Below are positions 8,269 through 16,791 of a stretch of 64,000 nucleotides of DNA, in pieces. Made by a program: the position numbers and the translations under genes. The stretch is from contig NZ_LR027573.1 in the NCBI RefSeq assembly GCF_900605015.1, forward strand, positions 570,744-634,743, in the 5' to 3' direction. The DNA is from Olsenella sp. Marseille-P4559. GTDB taxonomy: Bacteria > Actinomycetota > Coriobacteriia > Coriobacteriales > Atopobiaceae. The notes under the pieces were generated by a model. It saw only the letters and a list, made by a program, of their open reading frames with translations, had not been told where the DNA came from and did no database searches. The number at the start of each line of letters is the position of its first letter. Within the stretch, counting starts at the first letter, position 1.

Positions 8269-9484
8269 CTATGCGTTGAACACGTAGCGGTCGAGTCGGC
8301 CAAAGGCCTCCTGCACGCGCAAGAGCGGCAGCGCAAGGCTAACGCGCACGTGGCAGGGTCCGTGGAACACACGCCCATCCTGCCAGTCCACGCCCACGCG
8401 CCATCCCGCGCGCTCAACCCAGTCGATGTCGCGGCCGTGCCTCTCGCACCACTCGCTGCAGTCGAGAAGCAGCATGTAGGTTCCCTCGGGCCGGCTCACG
8501 CGCACGCCCTCGAAGTGCTCGCAGATAAAGTCGCACGCCCAGGCCACGTTGCCGTCCAGCACCTGCAGAAGCTCGCCCGGCCACTCCTCGCCCTCGCGGC
8601 TGTACGCGCCGATAAGCGCATGCATCGAGAGCACGTTCATCGAGTTGTAGTGGCACTTTGAGCCCCTGGACGCCACGCGGTCGCGCAGGCAATCGTCATA
8701 GATGATGTGATGGCTCCCCACGAGCCCTGCCAGGTTGAAGGTCTTGCTCGGCGCATAGAGCGCCACGGTACGTCTGTGGGCGTCGTCGCCCACAGACTGG
8801 GTCGGCACGTGATGATGCCTGGGGCAGCACCAGGTCGGACCAAATCTCGTCAGAGGTCACCACGCAGTCGTGCTCTCGGTAGGCCTCCATCGCGCGCTCG
8901 ATCTCCCAGCGCTCCCACACGCGCCCGCACGGGTTGTGCGGCGAGGCGAGCAGAGCACCGCCACGTGGATGTGGTTCTCCTCCAGCTTTGCAGCCATGTC
9001 GTCAAAGTCCATGCGCCACACGCCCCGCTCGCCCTGAACGAGAGGCGAGAGCACGATCCGGTAGCCGTTCTCCTCGATGCAATGCGTGAAGCCTATGTAG
9101 GTGGGACTGTGGAGAAGCACGGCGTCGCCTGGCGCCGCAAGGGCCGTGAGCGTCGAGACCACGCCGCCAAGGACTCCGTTCTCGTAGCCTATGTGGCCGG
9201 GCTCAAGCCCATCCACACCGTTACGACGTCGCTGCCAGTCAATGATGGCCTGGTGGCACTCACCGCGCGGCGAGAAGTAGCCAAAGGCCGGGTGCTCGAT
9301 TCGCTTGGCCATGGCGCGCGTGACCGATGGCGCCGTTGGGAAGCCCATATCGGCGACCCACGTGGGAATGGCGTCAAAAGCCCTCCGCCGAAGCATCTGG
9401 CGCGGTGCCACCCAAACCAAGCCCGTCCACCGCGATGGCACCCATGCCCTGCCATCCCATGATTGATGTGAAGTCGTCCGCCAT
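8269..9484 (-). pseudogene. PLP aminotransferase / cystathionine beta-lyase (PatB/MalY type), frameshifted
   Basis: Remnant of a class I/II fold-type-I PLP enzyme. The original start (ATG 9482-9484 behind AAGGAGGAG) reads MADDFTSIMGWQGMG and is broken after about 36 codons by an extra T in a TTTT run near 9383. The main segment carries FDAIPTWVADMGFP and SPTYIGF. A second shift near 8950 splits SPHNPCGRVWERW, and a third in a CCCC run near 8815 precedes YAPSKTFNLAGL, which holds the PLP lysine. Both ends of the gene are intact. It is last in the fructose operon, 26 bp after the DeoR gene. Two of three shifts fall in homopolymers, so assembly error is a real alternative. Confidence 0.8.
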
Positions 9485-9510
9485 GCGCTCTCCTCCTTTG
9501 GTGCCACGCC

Positions 9511-10287
9511 CTACTCGGCGGTGACGACCTTCTTCGCAACAGAGGCGACCAGGCCATCCGGGTCCGCGTCCATGATCACCACATCAACGCCATCTGGCTT
9601 CGCGAAGCGCACGAATGACCTACCCGCACCAACCTTCGACTCATCCATGAGGATGGTGCGCGTGCGCGCGTGCCTCAGAAACTCAACTTTCGCGATGGCC
9701 GTCTGCTCGTACTCCGCAAGGAATCCGAAGCTTGGCTCAAAGCCGTCCGCGCCGAGAAACACTTCCTCCGCGTACACGTCGCGCAGGCTAGCCACCACGA
9801 GAGGCCCGCAGTAGTGGCGATACTTGCGTTCGAGCTTGCCGCCGGTACTCATGATGGTGACATCGGGGAGGTGGGCCTCTGCGTAGTCGATGACGTGACA
9901 GGCATTCGTCACGATGGTGAGGTCGCGCTTCTTGTCGAGCGCCATCACAAACTCGAGCGTGGTGGAGCCCGAGCCAACGAGGATCATCTCGCCATCATGC
10001 ACGCGCTCTGCAGCCAGCCGGGCGATCAGCCTTTTTGCGCTGGCGTTCTTGCGCAGCCTCTCCGACACGCGGGGTATCACGTTCTGGGTCACGGCAACCG
10101 CACCGCCATGGGTGCGCTTGAGAAGGCCCTCCTGCTCGAGGTAGTCGAGGTCCCCGCGCGCCGTGACCGCAGACACGCCAAACTCCTCGCATATGGAGGA
10201 GACGAGCACGCTCTGGCGCTCATCCACCATGCCCACGATGCGCTTCCGCCGCTCCTCGGCAAGCAGGCGTCCCCCTGTGGTCCCCAT
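9511..10287 (-). CDS. DeoR-family transcriptional repressor of the fructose operon
   Basis: A 258-residue sugar-phosphate-responsive repressor. Residues about 6-60 form the DeoR winged helix (RRKRIVGMVDERQ, VSAVTARGDLDYLE, RTHGGA). The rest is the DeoRC effector domain with GSGSTTLEF, the usual phosphate-binding loop, and GADGFEPSFGF. The ATG at 10285-10287 follows GAGGAGG; a longer frame lacks a ribosome site. It lies 39 bp downstream of fruK and upstream of the aminotransferase pseudogene, so fructose-1-phosphate is the likely inducer. The phased repeats upstream of fruA are a plausible target. Assignment to the family is firm; the effector is inferred from context. Confidence 0.88.
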   Translation of the reverse strand: MGTTGGRLLAEERRKRIVGMVDERQSVLVSSICEEFGVSAVTARGDLDYLEQEGLLKRTHGGAVAVTQNVIPRVSERLRKNASAKRLIARLAAERVHDGEMILVGSGSTTLEFVMALDKKRDLTIVTNACHVIDYAEAHLPDVTIMSTGGKLERKYRHYCGPLVVASLRDVYAEEVFLGADGFEPSFGFLAEYEQTAIAKVEFLRHARTRTILMDESKVGAGRSFVRFAKPDGVDVVIMDADPDGLVASVAKKVVTAE

Positions 10288-10326
10288 GTGCAATACCTCC
10301 TCGACAGAGCGCACGGCCGAGGCGCA

Positions 10327-11244
10327 TTACGCAACCTGGGTGATGCGAACCTCCCGCTCGAACTCCTCCACCTTAGCAAAGTCTCCGAGCCCTGCGCTCA
10401 TGGCAACGTTGGCCCCGGTGGCCATTGCACGCGCGAGCGCCGGCACAATCGCGCTGCGGTCCGCGTACCAGATCGAGAGGAAGCCGGCAAGCGTGGCGTC
10501 CCCCGCGCAGGCCGTGCTCAACACGGGCACGCGGACGGCTTCGGCTCGCCACACATGCTCCCCGTCGGAGAAGTACGCTCCGTTGCCACCCAGCGTGAGC
10601 AGCACGTTCTGGGCACCGCGCGCGTGAATCTTTCCCAGCGCCACAAGGATCGCTGACTCGTCGCCCACATCAGCGCCAAAGACTGCCGCAGCCTCCTCGT
10701 CGTTGGGCTTGATGAGCAGCGGGCGCTTCTCCACAAGCTCGGCCAGGTGCGGGTGGGAGATGTCAAGGACAAGGTCTGCGCCCCTCTCGTGCACCACGTC
10801 GATGAGCTCGTCGTAATAGGACGGGTCGATCTGGGGGGGCAGGCTGCCAGACACCACCAGGCAGTCGAGGTCCTGGGCCTGGCGGAGAAGCCCGAGCATC
10901 TCCTCCTGCTTCTCTCTGCCCACGGGAGCCCCGGCGTTTGGGAACTTGTATTCGCCGTCGGGAGTCGCGATGAAGAGGTTCACGCGCGTGATGCCGTCGA
11001 TAAGGACGGGCTCCACCTCGCAGACCTTCCGTGCACCGCAGACGATGTAGTCACCCGAGAAGCCTCCGAAGAACCCCAGGATCTTTGAGTCCACCCCGTA
11101 GTGCTTGAGGGTGAAGCTCACGTTGAGCCCCTTGCCGTTGGGGGTGTACACGGCATTGCGCGTGCGGTTGACGTGCTGGGTCGACGGGCGGTCGCTCGTG
11201 ACGTTCATGTCAACCGCGGGGTTGGTGGTGAGGGTGTAGATCAT
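10327..11244 (-). CDS. fruK: 1-phosphofructokinase (PfkB family)
   Basis: Converts fructose 1-phosphate, the product of the fructose PTS, to fructose 1,6-bisphosphate with ATP. The 305-residue protein has the PfkB N-terminal motif NGKGLNVSFTL and the C-terminal signature STACAGDATLAGFL containing the catalytic Asp. That signature differs from the common GAGDSM form but keeps A-G-D. The ATG at 11242-11244 has GGAGGA just upstream. It sits between the fructose PTS gene and the DeoR regulator in one orientation. A related tagatose-6-phosphate kinase activity is the main alternative, but the PTS partner favours FruK. Confidence 0.9.
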   Translation of the reverse strand: MIYTLTTNPAVDMNVTSDRPSTQHVNRTRNAVYTPNGKGLNVSFTLKHYGVDSKILGFFGGFSGDYIVCGARKVCEVEPVLIDGITRVNLFIATPDGEYKFPNAGAPVGREKQEEMLGLLRQAQDLDCLVVSGSLPPQIDPSYYDELIDVVHERGADLVLDISHPHLAELVEKRPLLIKPNDEEAAAVFGADVGDESAILVALGKIHARGAQNVLLTLGGNGAYFSDGEHVWRAEAVRVPVLSTACAGDATLAGFLSIWYADRSAIVPALARAMATGANVAMSAGLGDFAKVEEFEREVRITQVA

Positions 11245-11274
11245 TGGTCCTCCAGGATCGCCGGACTCATCAAG

Positions 11275-11298
11275 GGGGCCCGGCAGAAGCCGGGCCCC
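11275..11298 (-). terminator. perfect 10-bp hairpin between fruA and fruK
   Basis: GGGGCCCGGC (11275-11284) and its exact complement (11289-11298) flank an AGAA loop. There is no T tract on the minus strand, so it is more likely an RNA-stability or partial attenuation element within the operon than a full terminator. Confidence 0.5.
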
Positions 11299-11350
11299 TG
11301 GAGGAAACGAACGGGTTGGGATGGGTCGTGCCAGGGACGCCAGGACCACC

Positions 11351-12859
11351 CTACTCCGCAACGACGCCGCCGCTCTTGTCATACTCGTACTTCTTGAAGA
11401 TGACGTAGAGGATGCCGCCTACGACGGTGCCGGCGAGAATCGCGAGAACCCAGAGGCCGCCACCGTCGACAACGGGCAGGACGAGGAACCCGCCGTGAGG
11501 CGCAGGGTCATGCACGCCAAAGAGGATCGTGAGGATGGCGCCAATGGACGAGCCGAGCATCATGATGGGCATGACAGGCCAGATGTTCTTTGTCATGAAC
11601 GGAATGGCACCCTCGGTAATGTGCGTGCAGCCGAGGATCAGGTTCACGATGCCGGCATCGTGGTCGGCCTTGGAGAAGTACCTCTTGCCGACAATCACAG
11701 CAAAGGTGGTGATGAGGGGCGGGACGATGCATGCGGCAGAGACGGCGGCCATGAAGTTCGTGCCAAAGTTGTACGTCTCGGTGCCAACGCCTGCGGCAAG
11801 CGCCTCGGTGAGCATCATGGTGCCAGTGACGTACGCTGCCTTGTTGACGGGACCGCCCATGTCAAATGCGCACATGCAGCCAATTGCAAGGCCGAGGACG
11901 ATGGGGCCAGAGGACTCGAGGCCCTTCAGGAAATCCATCATGCCGGTGTTGATGGCAGCCATGGGGCCAGAGATGCCCAGCATCACAAGGCCAACCACGA
12001 ATGCAGAGAGAAGCGGGTAGAGGAAGATGGCCTTCAGGCCGTCAAGGTTCTTGGGCAGCCCGGACAGCAGCTTCTCGAGGCCGAGAATGACGTAACCGGA
12101 AAGGAAGCCGCCGACGATGCCGCCAAGGAAGCCAAAGCCGACGCCGGTGCCACTCGCGTCGATGAGACCAGTCTCAGGCGAGACGGGCAGGCCCTGGATG
12201 GCAATCATGCCGGCGATGAAGCCGGGGACCAAGGCGGGGCGCTTGCCGATGGACTCGGCGATGTAGGCCGAGAGCACCGGGACCATGAGGTTCATGGCAA
12301 TCCCGCCGACGATCTTGAGCATGGCGGCGAAGGAGTTGTAGTCGGCTGCGGTGGAATCATACGAGGTGATGCCCCAGAGGAACGAGATGGCCGTGAGGAC
12401 GCCGCCGGCGACAACGAAGACCAGCATGTGGCTGACGCCGTTCATCAGGTGCTTGTAGATGATATGCGCGACGGATTCCTTCTCCTCGGGGACGTCGCTC
12501 GTGGCCTTGGCAACCTCTTCAGAGAGCTCACCTTTCGCCTTGGCTGCAAGCGCCTTGTCGATAAGGCCGCTTGGGTCCTTGATCGCGGCAGTCACGCCAG
12601 CGCTCACGACGGGCTTCCCCTCAAAGCGCTCGGGCTGGACATCCTTGTCCGCCGCGATAATGACTGCCTTGGCGGCACGAATCTCCGCAGGCGTCACCTC
12701 GTTCTCGGCGCCAACCTGCCCTTGGGTCTCCACCTTGATGGTAAGGCCCCTGTCCTTGGCAGCCTTCTCAAGGGCCTCCTTGGCCATGTATGTGTGCGCG
12801 ATACCCGTTGGGCATCCCGTCACAGCCAGGAGGTCATAGGCGGTGTTCTCGTTTGCCAT
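11351..12859 (-). CDS. fruA: fructose PTS permease, IIBC components
   Basis: Imports fructose and phosphorylates it at C1. The 502-residue product starts with a IIB domain (residues 1-100) with the phospho-acceptor Cys16 in VTGCPTGIAHTYMA. A charged linker leads into the IIC membrane domain (about 140-490) with ITEGAIPFMTKN and FDMGGPVNKAAYV, typical of fructose-type IIC. There is no IIA domain at either end, so IIA-Fru must be supplied from elsewhere. The ATG at 12857-12859 follows GAGGAG. It is the first gene of a fruA-fruK-deoR transcript behind an operator-like region. Confidence 0.92.
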   Translation of the reverse strand: MANENTAYDLLAVTGCPTGIAHTYMAKEALEKAAKDRGLTIKVETQGQVGAENEVTPAEIRAAKAVIIAADKDVQPERFEGKPVVSAGVTAAIKDPSGLIDKALAAKAKGELSEEVAKATSDVPEEKESVAHIIYKHLMNGVSHMLVFVVAGGVLTAISFLWGITSYDSTAADYNSFAAMLKIVGGIAMNLMVPVLSAYIAESIGKRPALVPGFIAGMIAIQGLPVSPETGLIDASGTGVGFGFLGGIVGGFLSGYVILGLEKLLSGLPKNLDGLKAIFLYPLLSAFVVGLVMLGISGPMAAINTGMMDFLKGLESSGPIVLGLAIGCMCAFDMGGPVNKAAYVTGTMMLTEALAAGVGTETYNFGTNFMAAVSAACIVPPLITTFAVIVGKRYFSKADHDAGIVNLILGCTHITEGAIPFMTKNIWPVMPIMMLGSSIGAILTILFGVHDPAPHGGFLVLPVVDGGGLWVLAILAGTVVGGILYVIFKKYEYDKSGGVVAE

Positions 12860-12906
12860 CCTCGCTCCTCTCAATGCAGCACGTGCGTGATGCATGCCAG
12901 AGAACT

Positions 12907-13003
12907 ACGTAATTTACACGTACAAACCATCGTTAAACCATGCATCCATCACAATCTCTGTACGTGAAGACAGTATACGTAAGTTTTCGTAAGAAAACGA
13001 AAG
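12907..13003 (-). promoter_or_regulatory. phased repeats upstream of fruA, probable DeoR operator region
   Basis: Short ACGTAAG-like repeats occur at 12962, 12977, 12987 and 12997 on the plus strand, the last three exactly 10 bp apart (two carry CGTAAG, 12978-12983 and 12988-12993). Two more, ACGTAA at 12907 and ACGTAC at 12918, are 11 bp apart. A perfect GTTTTC-N4-GAAAAC palindrome (12983-12998) overlaps. Helically phased repeats are usual for DeoR-type operators. Confidence 0.5.
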
Positions 13004-13101
13004 TTCCTAGCGATAGCATCGCGCATACCGCTCGCCAAGGCACAAGGGCCGCTCGCCCTTTCTGTTGGAGCTGAGACGCGAGAAAGGAAGGGGCCTGTGC
13101 C

Positions 13102-13593
13102 CTACGCGCCTTGGGGGCTCTCCTCCCGCCAGCCCTTGCACACGTCCACCCAACCCTCGGCCGCCGAGCAGCGCTCCAGCTGCTCAAGCGTCAGGCCAAT
13201 CGCGCTGTTCTCGCTTCCCGCTGCAGGAAACACGAGGTCAAAACGGCGCAGCGAGACGTCCAGGTACGTGCGCACGCCGGGCTTTACGGCAAACGGGCAG
13301 ATGCCGCCCATGGGGTGGCCCACCACCTGGGGTAGGTCGTCGGGCGTCACGAAGCGCGGCTTTGTCCCGCACTCACGCTTGAAGGCCGAGCTCCAGAGCT
13401 TGGCGTCGTCCGCGCACACCACGAGGACGGCGCCCTCCCCCGCCACGCATGCCATGGTCTTCGCGATGCGCGCGGGCCCGCACCCCAGGTCACGCGCTGC
13501 CAACTCGACCGTGGCGCTCGACTGGTCGAACTCGATGATCTTATCGGCAACGCCAGAGGGCGCAAGGTAAGTCTGGACGTCCTGAACTGACAT
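13102..13593 (-). CDS. YbaK/EbsC-type aminoacyl-tRNA deacylase
   Basis: A 163-residue trans-editing domain protein that removes mischarged amino acids (Cys or Ala) from tRNA-Pro in known relatives. The YbaK core is visible as KTMACVAGEGAVLVV, the conserved Lys-containing strand, and PDDLPQVVGHPMGGICPF, the G-H-P-x-G-G-x-x-P-F signature. The start is taken as the ATG at 13591-13593 (MSVQDVQTYL); in-frame starts upstream would add unrelated residues. It is a single gene, convergent with nothing and separate from the fructose operon. Confidence 0.88.
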   Translation of the reverse strand: MSVQDVQTYLAPSGVADKIIEFDQSSATVELAARDLGCGPARIAKTMACVAGEGAVLVVCADDAKLWSSAFKRECGTKPRFVTPDDLPQVVGHPMGGICPFAVKPGVRTYLDVSLRRFDLVFPAAGSENSAIGLTLEQLERCSAAEGWVDVCKGWREESPQGA

Positions 13594-13670
13594 GCCCAGT
13601 GTCTCCCCTCGAAAGGCGCCCATCGCCAGGCGGCGCCCAGAAGGGTAGCCCATCACCGCCTGCCGCAGAA

Positions 13671-14396
13671 CTACCACCGCTGGCCATAGGACTGCCCCGC
13701 GCCGAGAAGTCCTTCCTCCTGCGAGGCAATGCCGTCGCTCTCGCGCAGCGCACGCCTGTTTACCAGGTGTTCCTTCCAGCCGTACGAGAGCTGCCGCGGT
13801 ACGGGGGCGTCCAGCTCAACGTGGCCGAAGGCGTTCACGACTCGCGTCCCGCAGGGAAGCTCCCGCTCGCGCGAGAAGTTCGTGAGGTAGTTCGCGTGCA
13901 CGTGGCCGTGGACCATAAGGGCGGGCCGCCAGCGCTCGGCCAGGTCGTTGAAGCACTCGAAGCCCCGGTGCGGCAGGTCGTCGAGGTCGCCCATGCCACG
14001 CGCAGGCGCGTGAGCGAGCAGCACGTCGAAGCCGCCCAGCAGGCGGATCCGCGGCTCAACCTTACGTATGCGCTTGCGCATCTCGCGCTCGGTCGACATG
14101 TAGGTGCCATCCTTGTAGCGCATGGAGCCTCCCAGCCCCACGATGCGCAGGCCCCGATAGACGTAGACGGAGCCGTCCACGCAGATGCAGCCCAGTGGCG
14201 GCTTTCGGCGGTAGCCCTCGTCGTGGTTGCCATGGACATAGAGCACCGGGCACGAAAGCATCGTGACGAGAAACTCGAGATAATCCGCATCAAGGTCACC
14301 TGCGGCAAGGACGAGGTCGACATCCTCGAAGCGGGAGCGGCAAAACCCCTCCCAGAGGGCACGCTCCTCAACGTCGGCAACGGCGAGAATCCTCAT
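13671..14396 (-). CDS. calcineurin-like metallophosphoesterase
   Basis: A 241-residue phosphoesterase of unknown substrate. Metal-binding landmarks are VLAAGDLDADY (GD), VLYVHGNHDEG (GNHD/E), DVLLAHAPARGMGD and MVHGHVHANY (GHxH). The first motif, normally D-x-H, reads ADVEERAL here, so one canonical histidine ligand is replaced, which may alter the metal site. The ATG overlaps the stop of the upstream BMP-domain gene in an ATGA arrangement, so translation of the two is probably coupled. The pairing suggests a shared signalling or nucleotide-metabolism role, but that is inference. Confidence 0.85.
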   Translation of the reverse strand: MRILAVADVEERALWEGFCRSRFEDVDLVLAAGDLDADYLEFLVTMLSCPVLYVHGNHDEGYRRKPPLGCICVDGSVYVYRGLRIVGLGGSMRYKDGTYMSTEREMRKRIRKVEPRIRLLGGFDVLLAHAPARGMGDLDDLPHRGFECFNDLAERWRPALMVHGHVHANYLTNFSRERELPCGTRVVNAFGHVELDAPVPRQLSYGWKEHLVNRRALRESDGIASQEEGLLGAGQSYGQRW

Positions 14397-16303
14397 GAGA
14401 CCAAGCCTCCGCCCACAGACGTCTCGTCAACGGGGTGCCAGTTTTCGGGAAGGGTGCCCTCTATGTTGTCGTTGAGCCAGCTCATGGACACAACGTCTTG
14501 CTCCTTCAACCTGGGCGACCCTGCCGGCTGCACCACGCCCAGCTGGCTACGAAGCTCCCCCGCAAAGGGGTCAAGCACACCTCGCTCGATGCCATGCGTG
14601 ACCTGCTCGACAAGCTTACGCGAATAGTAGGGCAGGTCATCCGAGAGGCGTAGCCCGATGACCCCCGCCGACATGCCGTACCAGTAGCTTACCGCCCACG
14701 GACGCCCCTCTCCATCGGTGTCCTGCCACGAGCCGTTGAGCAGCCCCTGGACGATAAGCTCGTAGTAGCGGCCCCAGTTCCACACCGGCAGCGCGAGGTT
14801 GTGCACGCGGCCGTTCACCATCTGGTAGAGGCCCAGCGCGCAGGAATCGTCCCACGGCGCCGTGACATCAGAGCCCGACATCACGGTGACGCCCTCGTCT
14901 GCCATCCTGTGATAGAGGGAGTCGCCGCCACGCGTGGACCAGACCAGGCGAACCTTGACCTCGGGGTCCACAAGCGCCGCTCCTATGGCAAAGGCATTTA
15001 TCTCGGCAACCGACCCAAACATAGGGACGTTTGCCTGGTAGCCCACGCGATGGTTGGTCGAGAAGCTCGCAGCCAGGGCGCCGGTCACAAACTTGGCCTC
15101 GTACATGCGCCCATAGTAGGAGCGCACGCGGCTGTGCGGCAGGTTGCACGAGCAGTTGAGAAAGCGCACCTCTGGGTGGGCGATGGCCGCCTTGGCTGTG
15201 CTCGTCATGAGCGTGGGCGAACAGGAGAAGATCGCCTGCGCGCCATGCTCGACGGCCACGTCGACCACGGCCGAGAAGTCGCCCGGGGAGGCGCAGGCGT
15301 CAAAGGCTGTGGTTTGGACCAGGCCATTGAAGCGCCTCTCGACCCCGAGGCGACCGGCGTCGTGGGCGCGGGCCCAACTGGAGGTTGTAAGGGGCTTCTC
15401 GTAGAGAAAGGCAAGGCGCAGCGGGTTTGCCTGCGAATAGGGCGTACGGAACGAGAGACGCGAGAGGGCACCGTGCGAGGACGGCTCCGCGCTTGGCTCG
15501 CTCACGAGCACCACGTCCTCACGCGGGCCCGCCAGCGCGAGCTCTGACCACAGGCGGCCGATGCGCTCCACCACGATGGAGGGCGGCGTGTCGAGCAGCC
15601 GCTCGTCCGGGAAGTAGCTCAGGTACGCAAGGAGAGCGTCACCACAGGTGATATCAAGGTGTGAGCCGCCAGCACGCTGGCAGAGGGAGCGGAAGTACTC
15701 GTATGTCGAGGTGAGACCGCAGACGGCGTCATCGGGCCAGGGCTTGTCGAGGTCACGGCCCATAAGGGTGGCAAGGCGCCGGTAGGACCCCTCGCGGGAG
15801 AACTCGATCTCATAGGTGGGCACAGCACGCCAGAACTCGAGGAACTCTCCGTAAAGGCGGCGCTCGGGAGCGTCCCACTGACGCGGGAGAAGGCGCGTGA
15901 CCTCGGCCTCGATGGAGTAGGCCCCCACGTAGCTCATCACCGAGACGCGCTTGTTCCCCTCTTGGACGTAGAAGCGGTGCATGTACTCGTAGACCTTGAC
16001 GGGGTCGCGGAAGCCCTCGGAGGTCTGGATGTCGTAGAGACGCGACCACTTGAAGGCGAACTCCGTGGTTGGTGCGAGCACAGGCATGAAGGTGCGCGAG
16101 AAGGTGCGCTGGCGGCCCTCGGTACGGGTGCCGACGACCATCTCGAGCGGAATCTCCATCGTGCCCAGGCGAACCTCGCCAACCGTGTCCCCCGGCGCAA
16201 GGACGGAGTCGAGCGCGGGAAGGTAGGGATAGACGCCAGCCGACGCGTCATGCCGCAGGTCACGCTCGCCGCGACGGAGGGCCTTTCTGTACTCCTCGCC
16301 CAT
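14393..16303 (-). CDS. cytoplasmic ParB-like / BMP (substrate-binding-like) fusion protein
   Basis: A 636-residue protein without a signal peptide. Residues about 30-220 contain a ParB/sulfiredoxin-like segment with YVQEGNKRVSVMSYVGA. Residues about 290-560 resemble the BMP/PnrA purine-nucleoside-binding fold, with LRLAFLYEKPLTTSSWARAH at the start and the typical AKFVTGALAASFSTNHRVGY core. BMP proteins are usually secreted lipoproteins; an internal copy fused to a ParB-like domain suggests an intracellular ligand sensor. The ATG at 16301-16303 has AAAGGAGG about 11 nt upstream. It overlaps the metallophosphoesterase gene by 4 bp. Domain naming is by recognition of motifs, not by a profile search. 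Confidence 0.75.
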   Translation of the reverse strand: MGEEYRKALRRGERDLRHDASAGVYPYLPALDSVLAPGDTVGEVRLGTMEIPLEMVVGTRTEGRQRTFSRTFMPVLAPTTEFAFKWSRLYDIQTSEGFRDPVKVYEYMHRFYVQEGNKRVSVMSYVGAYSIEAEVTRLLPRQWDAPERRLYGEFLEFWRAVPTYEIEFSREGSYRRLATLMGRDLDKPWPDDAVCGLTSTYEYFRSLCQRAGGSHLDITCGDALLAYLSYFPDERLLDTPPSIVVERIGRLWSELALAGPREDVVLVSEPSAEPSSHGALSRLSFRTPYSQANPLRLAFLYEKPLTTSSWARAHDAGRLGVERRFNGLVQTTAFDACASPGDFSAVVDVAVEHGAQAIFSCSPTLMTSTAKAAIAHPEVRFLNCSCNLPHSRVRSYYGRMYEAKFVTGALAASFSTNHRVGYQANVPMFGSVAEINAFAIGAALVDPEVKVRLVWSTRGGDSLYHRMADEGVTVMSGSDVTAPWDDSCALGLYQMVNGRVHNLALPVWNWGRYYELIVQGLLNGSWQDTDGEGRPWAVSYWYGMSAGVIGLRLSDDLPYYSRKLVEQVTHGIERGVLDPFAGELRSQLGVVQPAGSPRLKEQDVVSMSWLNDNIEGTLPENWHPVDETSVGGGLVS

Positions 16304-16359
16304 GATGGCTAACGCCTCCTTTCGGGGACGGTGGCACGGGACCGGACCAGCCGGGAACC

Positions 16360-16378
16360 ACTTGTCTAGGCAAGTATA
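16360..16378 (-). promoter_or_regulatory. possible promoter/operator for the BMP-phosphoesterase pair
   Basis: A 16-bp near-palindrome ACTTGTCTAGGCAAGT (16360-16375, 14 of 16 symmetric) overlaps a minus-strand TATACT -10 (16373-16378), about 60 bp upstream of the gene. No convincing -35 is seen. Confidence 0.3.
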
Positions 16379-16508
16379 CCGTGGCCGGGTGCAGCCGAGA
16401 GGGACAACACGTGGGGCGCGGCCTCTCGTGCATTCTCGCCGGAAAAGCTGCCCCCGCGCAAGGTGTGGAATTTACCTCCTCGTTACCGTACGCACCCAAC
16501 CGATGGCG

Positions 16509-16791
16509 TAGAATCGTCCACACAGTTTCAGAGCAAATGTGATGACAGGGCGAGTACTTGCCACGCCATCCCACAGCAAGCGGGACCGCTGAGAACCCGC
16601 GGTGGGTGGCAAGGAACATTCCCTCGAGCTGCTCGGGCGAACGCACGCCGCCTCTGGGCCACCCCCCACCAGGCGATTCGCAACTACCTCGGGCCGGAGT
16701 CCACCGTAACGGGCATCGGGAGAACGCACCACTCTCGCCTGAAGTCGCATTTCTCGCACGCAGCAGGTTGCACAGGAAGCGAGAGGTGACC
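16509..16791 (+). ncRNA. structured ilv leader, T-box-like, with Shine-Dalgarno-sequestering helix
   Basis: A TAGAAT -10 (16509-16514) starts a long leader to ilvD. It contains GATGA (16541), an AGTA motif (16553) and nested helices like a T-box Stem I: CTTGCCA/TGGCAAG (16557-16563, 16607-16613), CCCAC/GTGGG (16570-16574, 16602-16606) and GCGGG/CCCGC (16580-16584, 16596-16600). GAAC then ATT (16618-16620) follows, a possible Ile specifier. At the 3' end CACC-A-CTCTCGC (16727-16738) can pair with GCGAGAGGTG (16779-16788), hiding the ilvD ribosome site. The canonical GGGTGGNACCGCG box was not found, so the class is uncertain; a translational tRNA-responsive switch is the best guess. Confidence 0.5.

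Noticed and set aside
11321..12967. Long plus-strand frame across fruA
   Set aside because: The minus strand encodes a complete PTS IIBC protein with its active-site Cys; the plus-strand product has no recognisable features.
16690..16760. Canonical T-box sequence (GGGTGGNACCGCG) in the ilv leader
   Set aside because: Not found by eye in the expected place; therefore the leader is described as T-box-like only.
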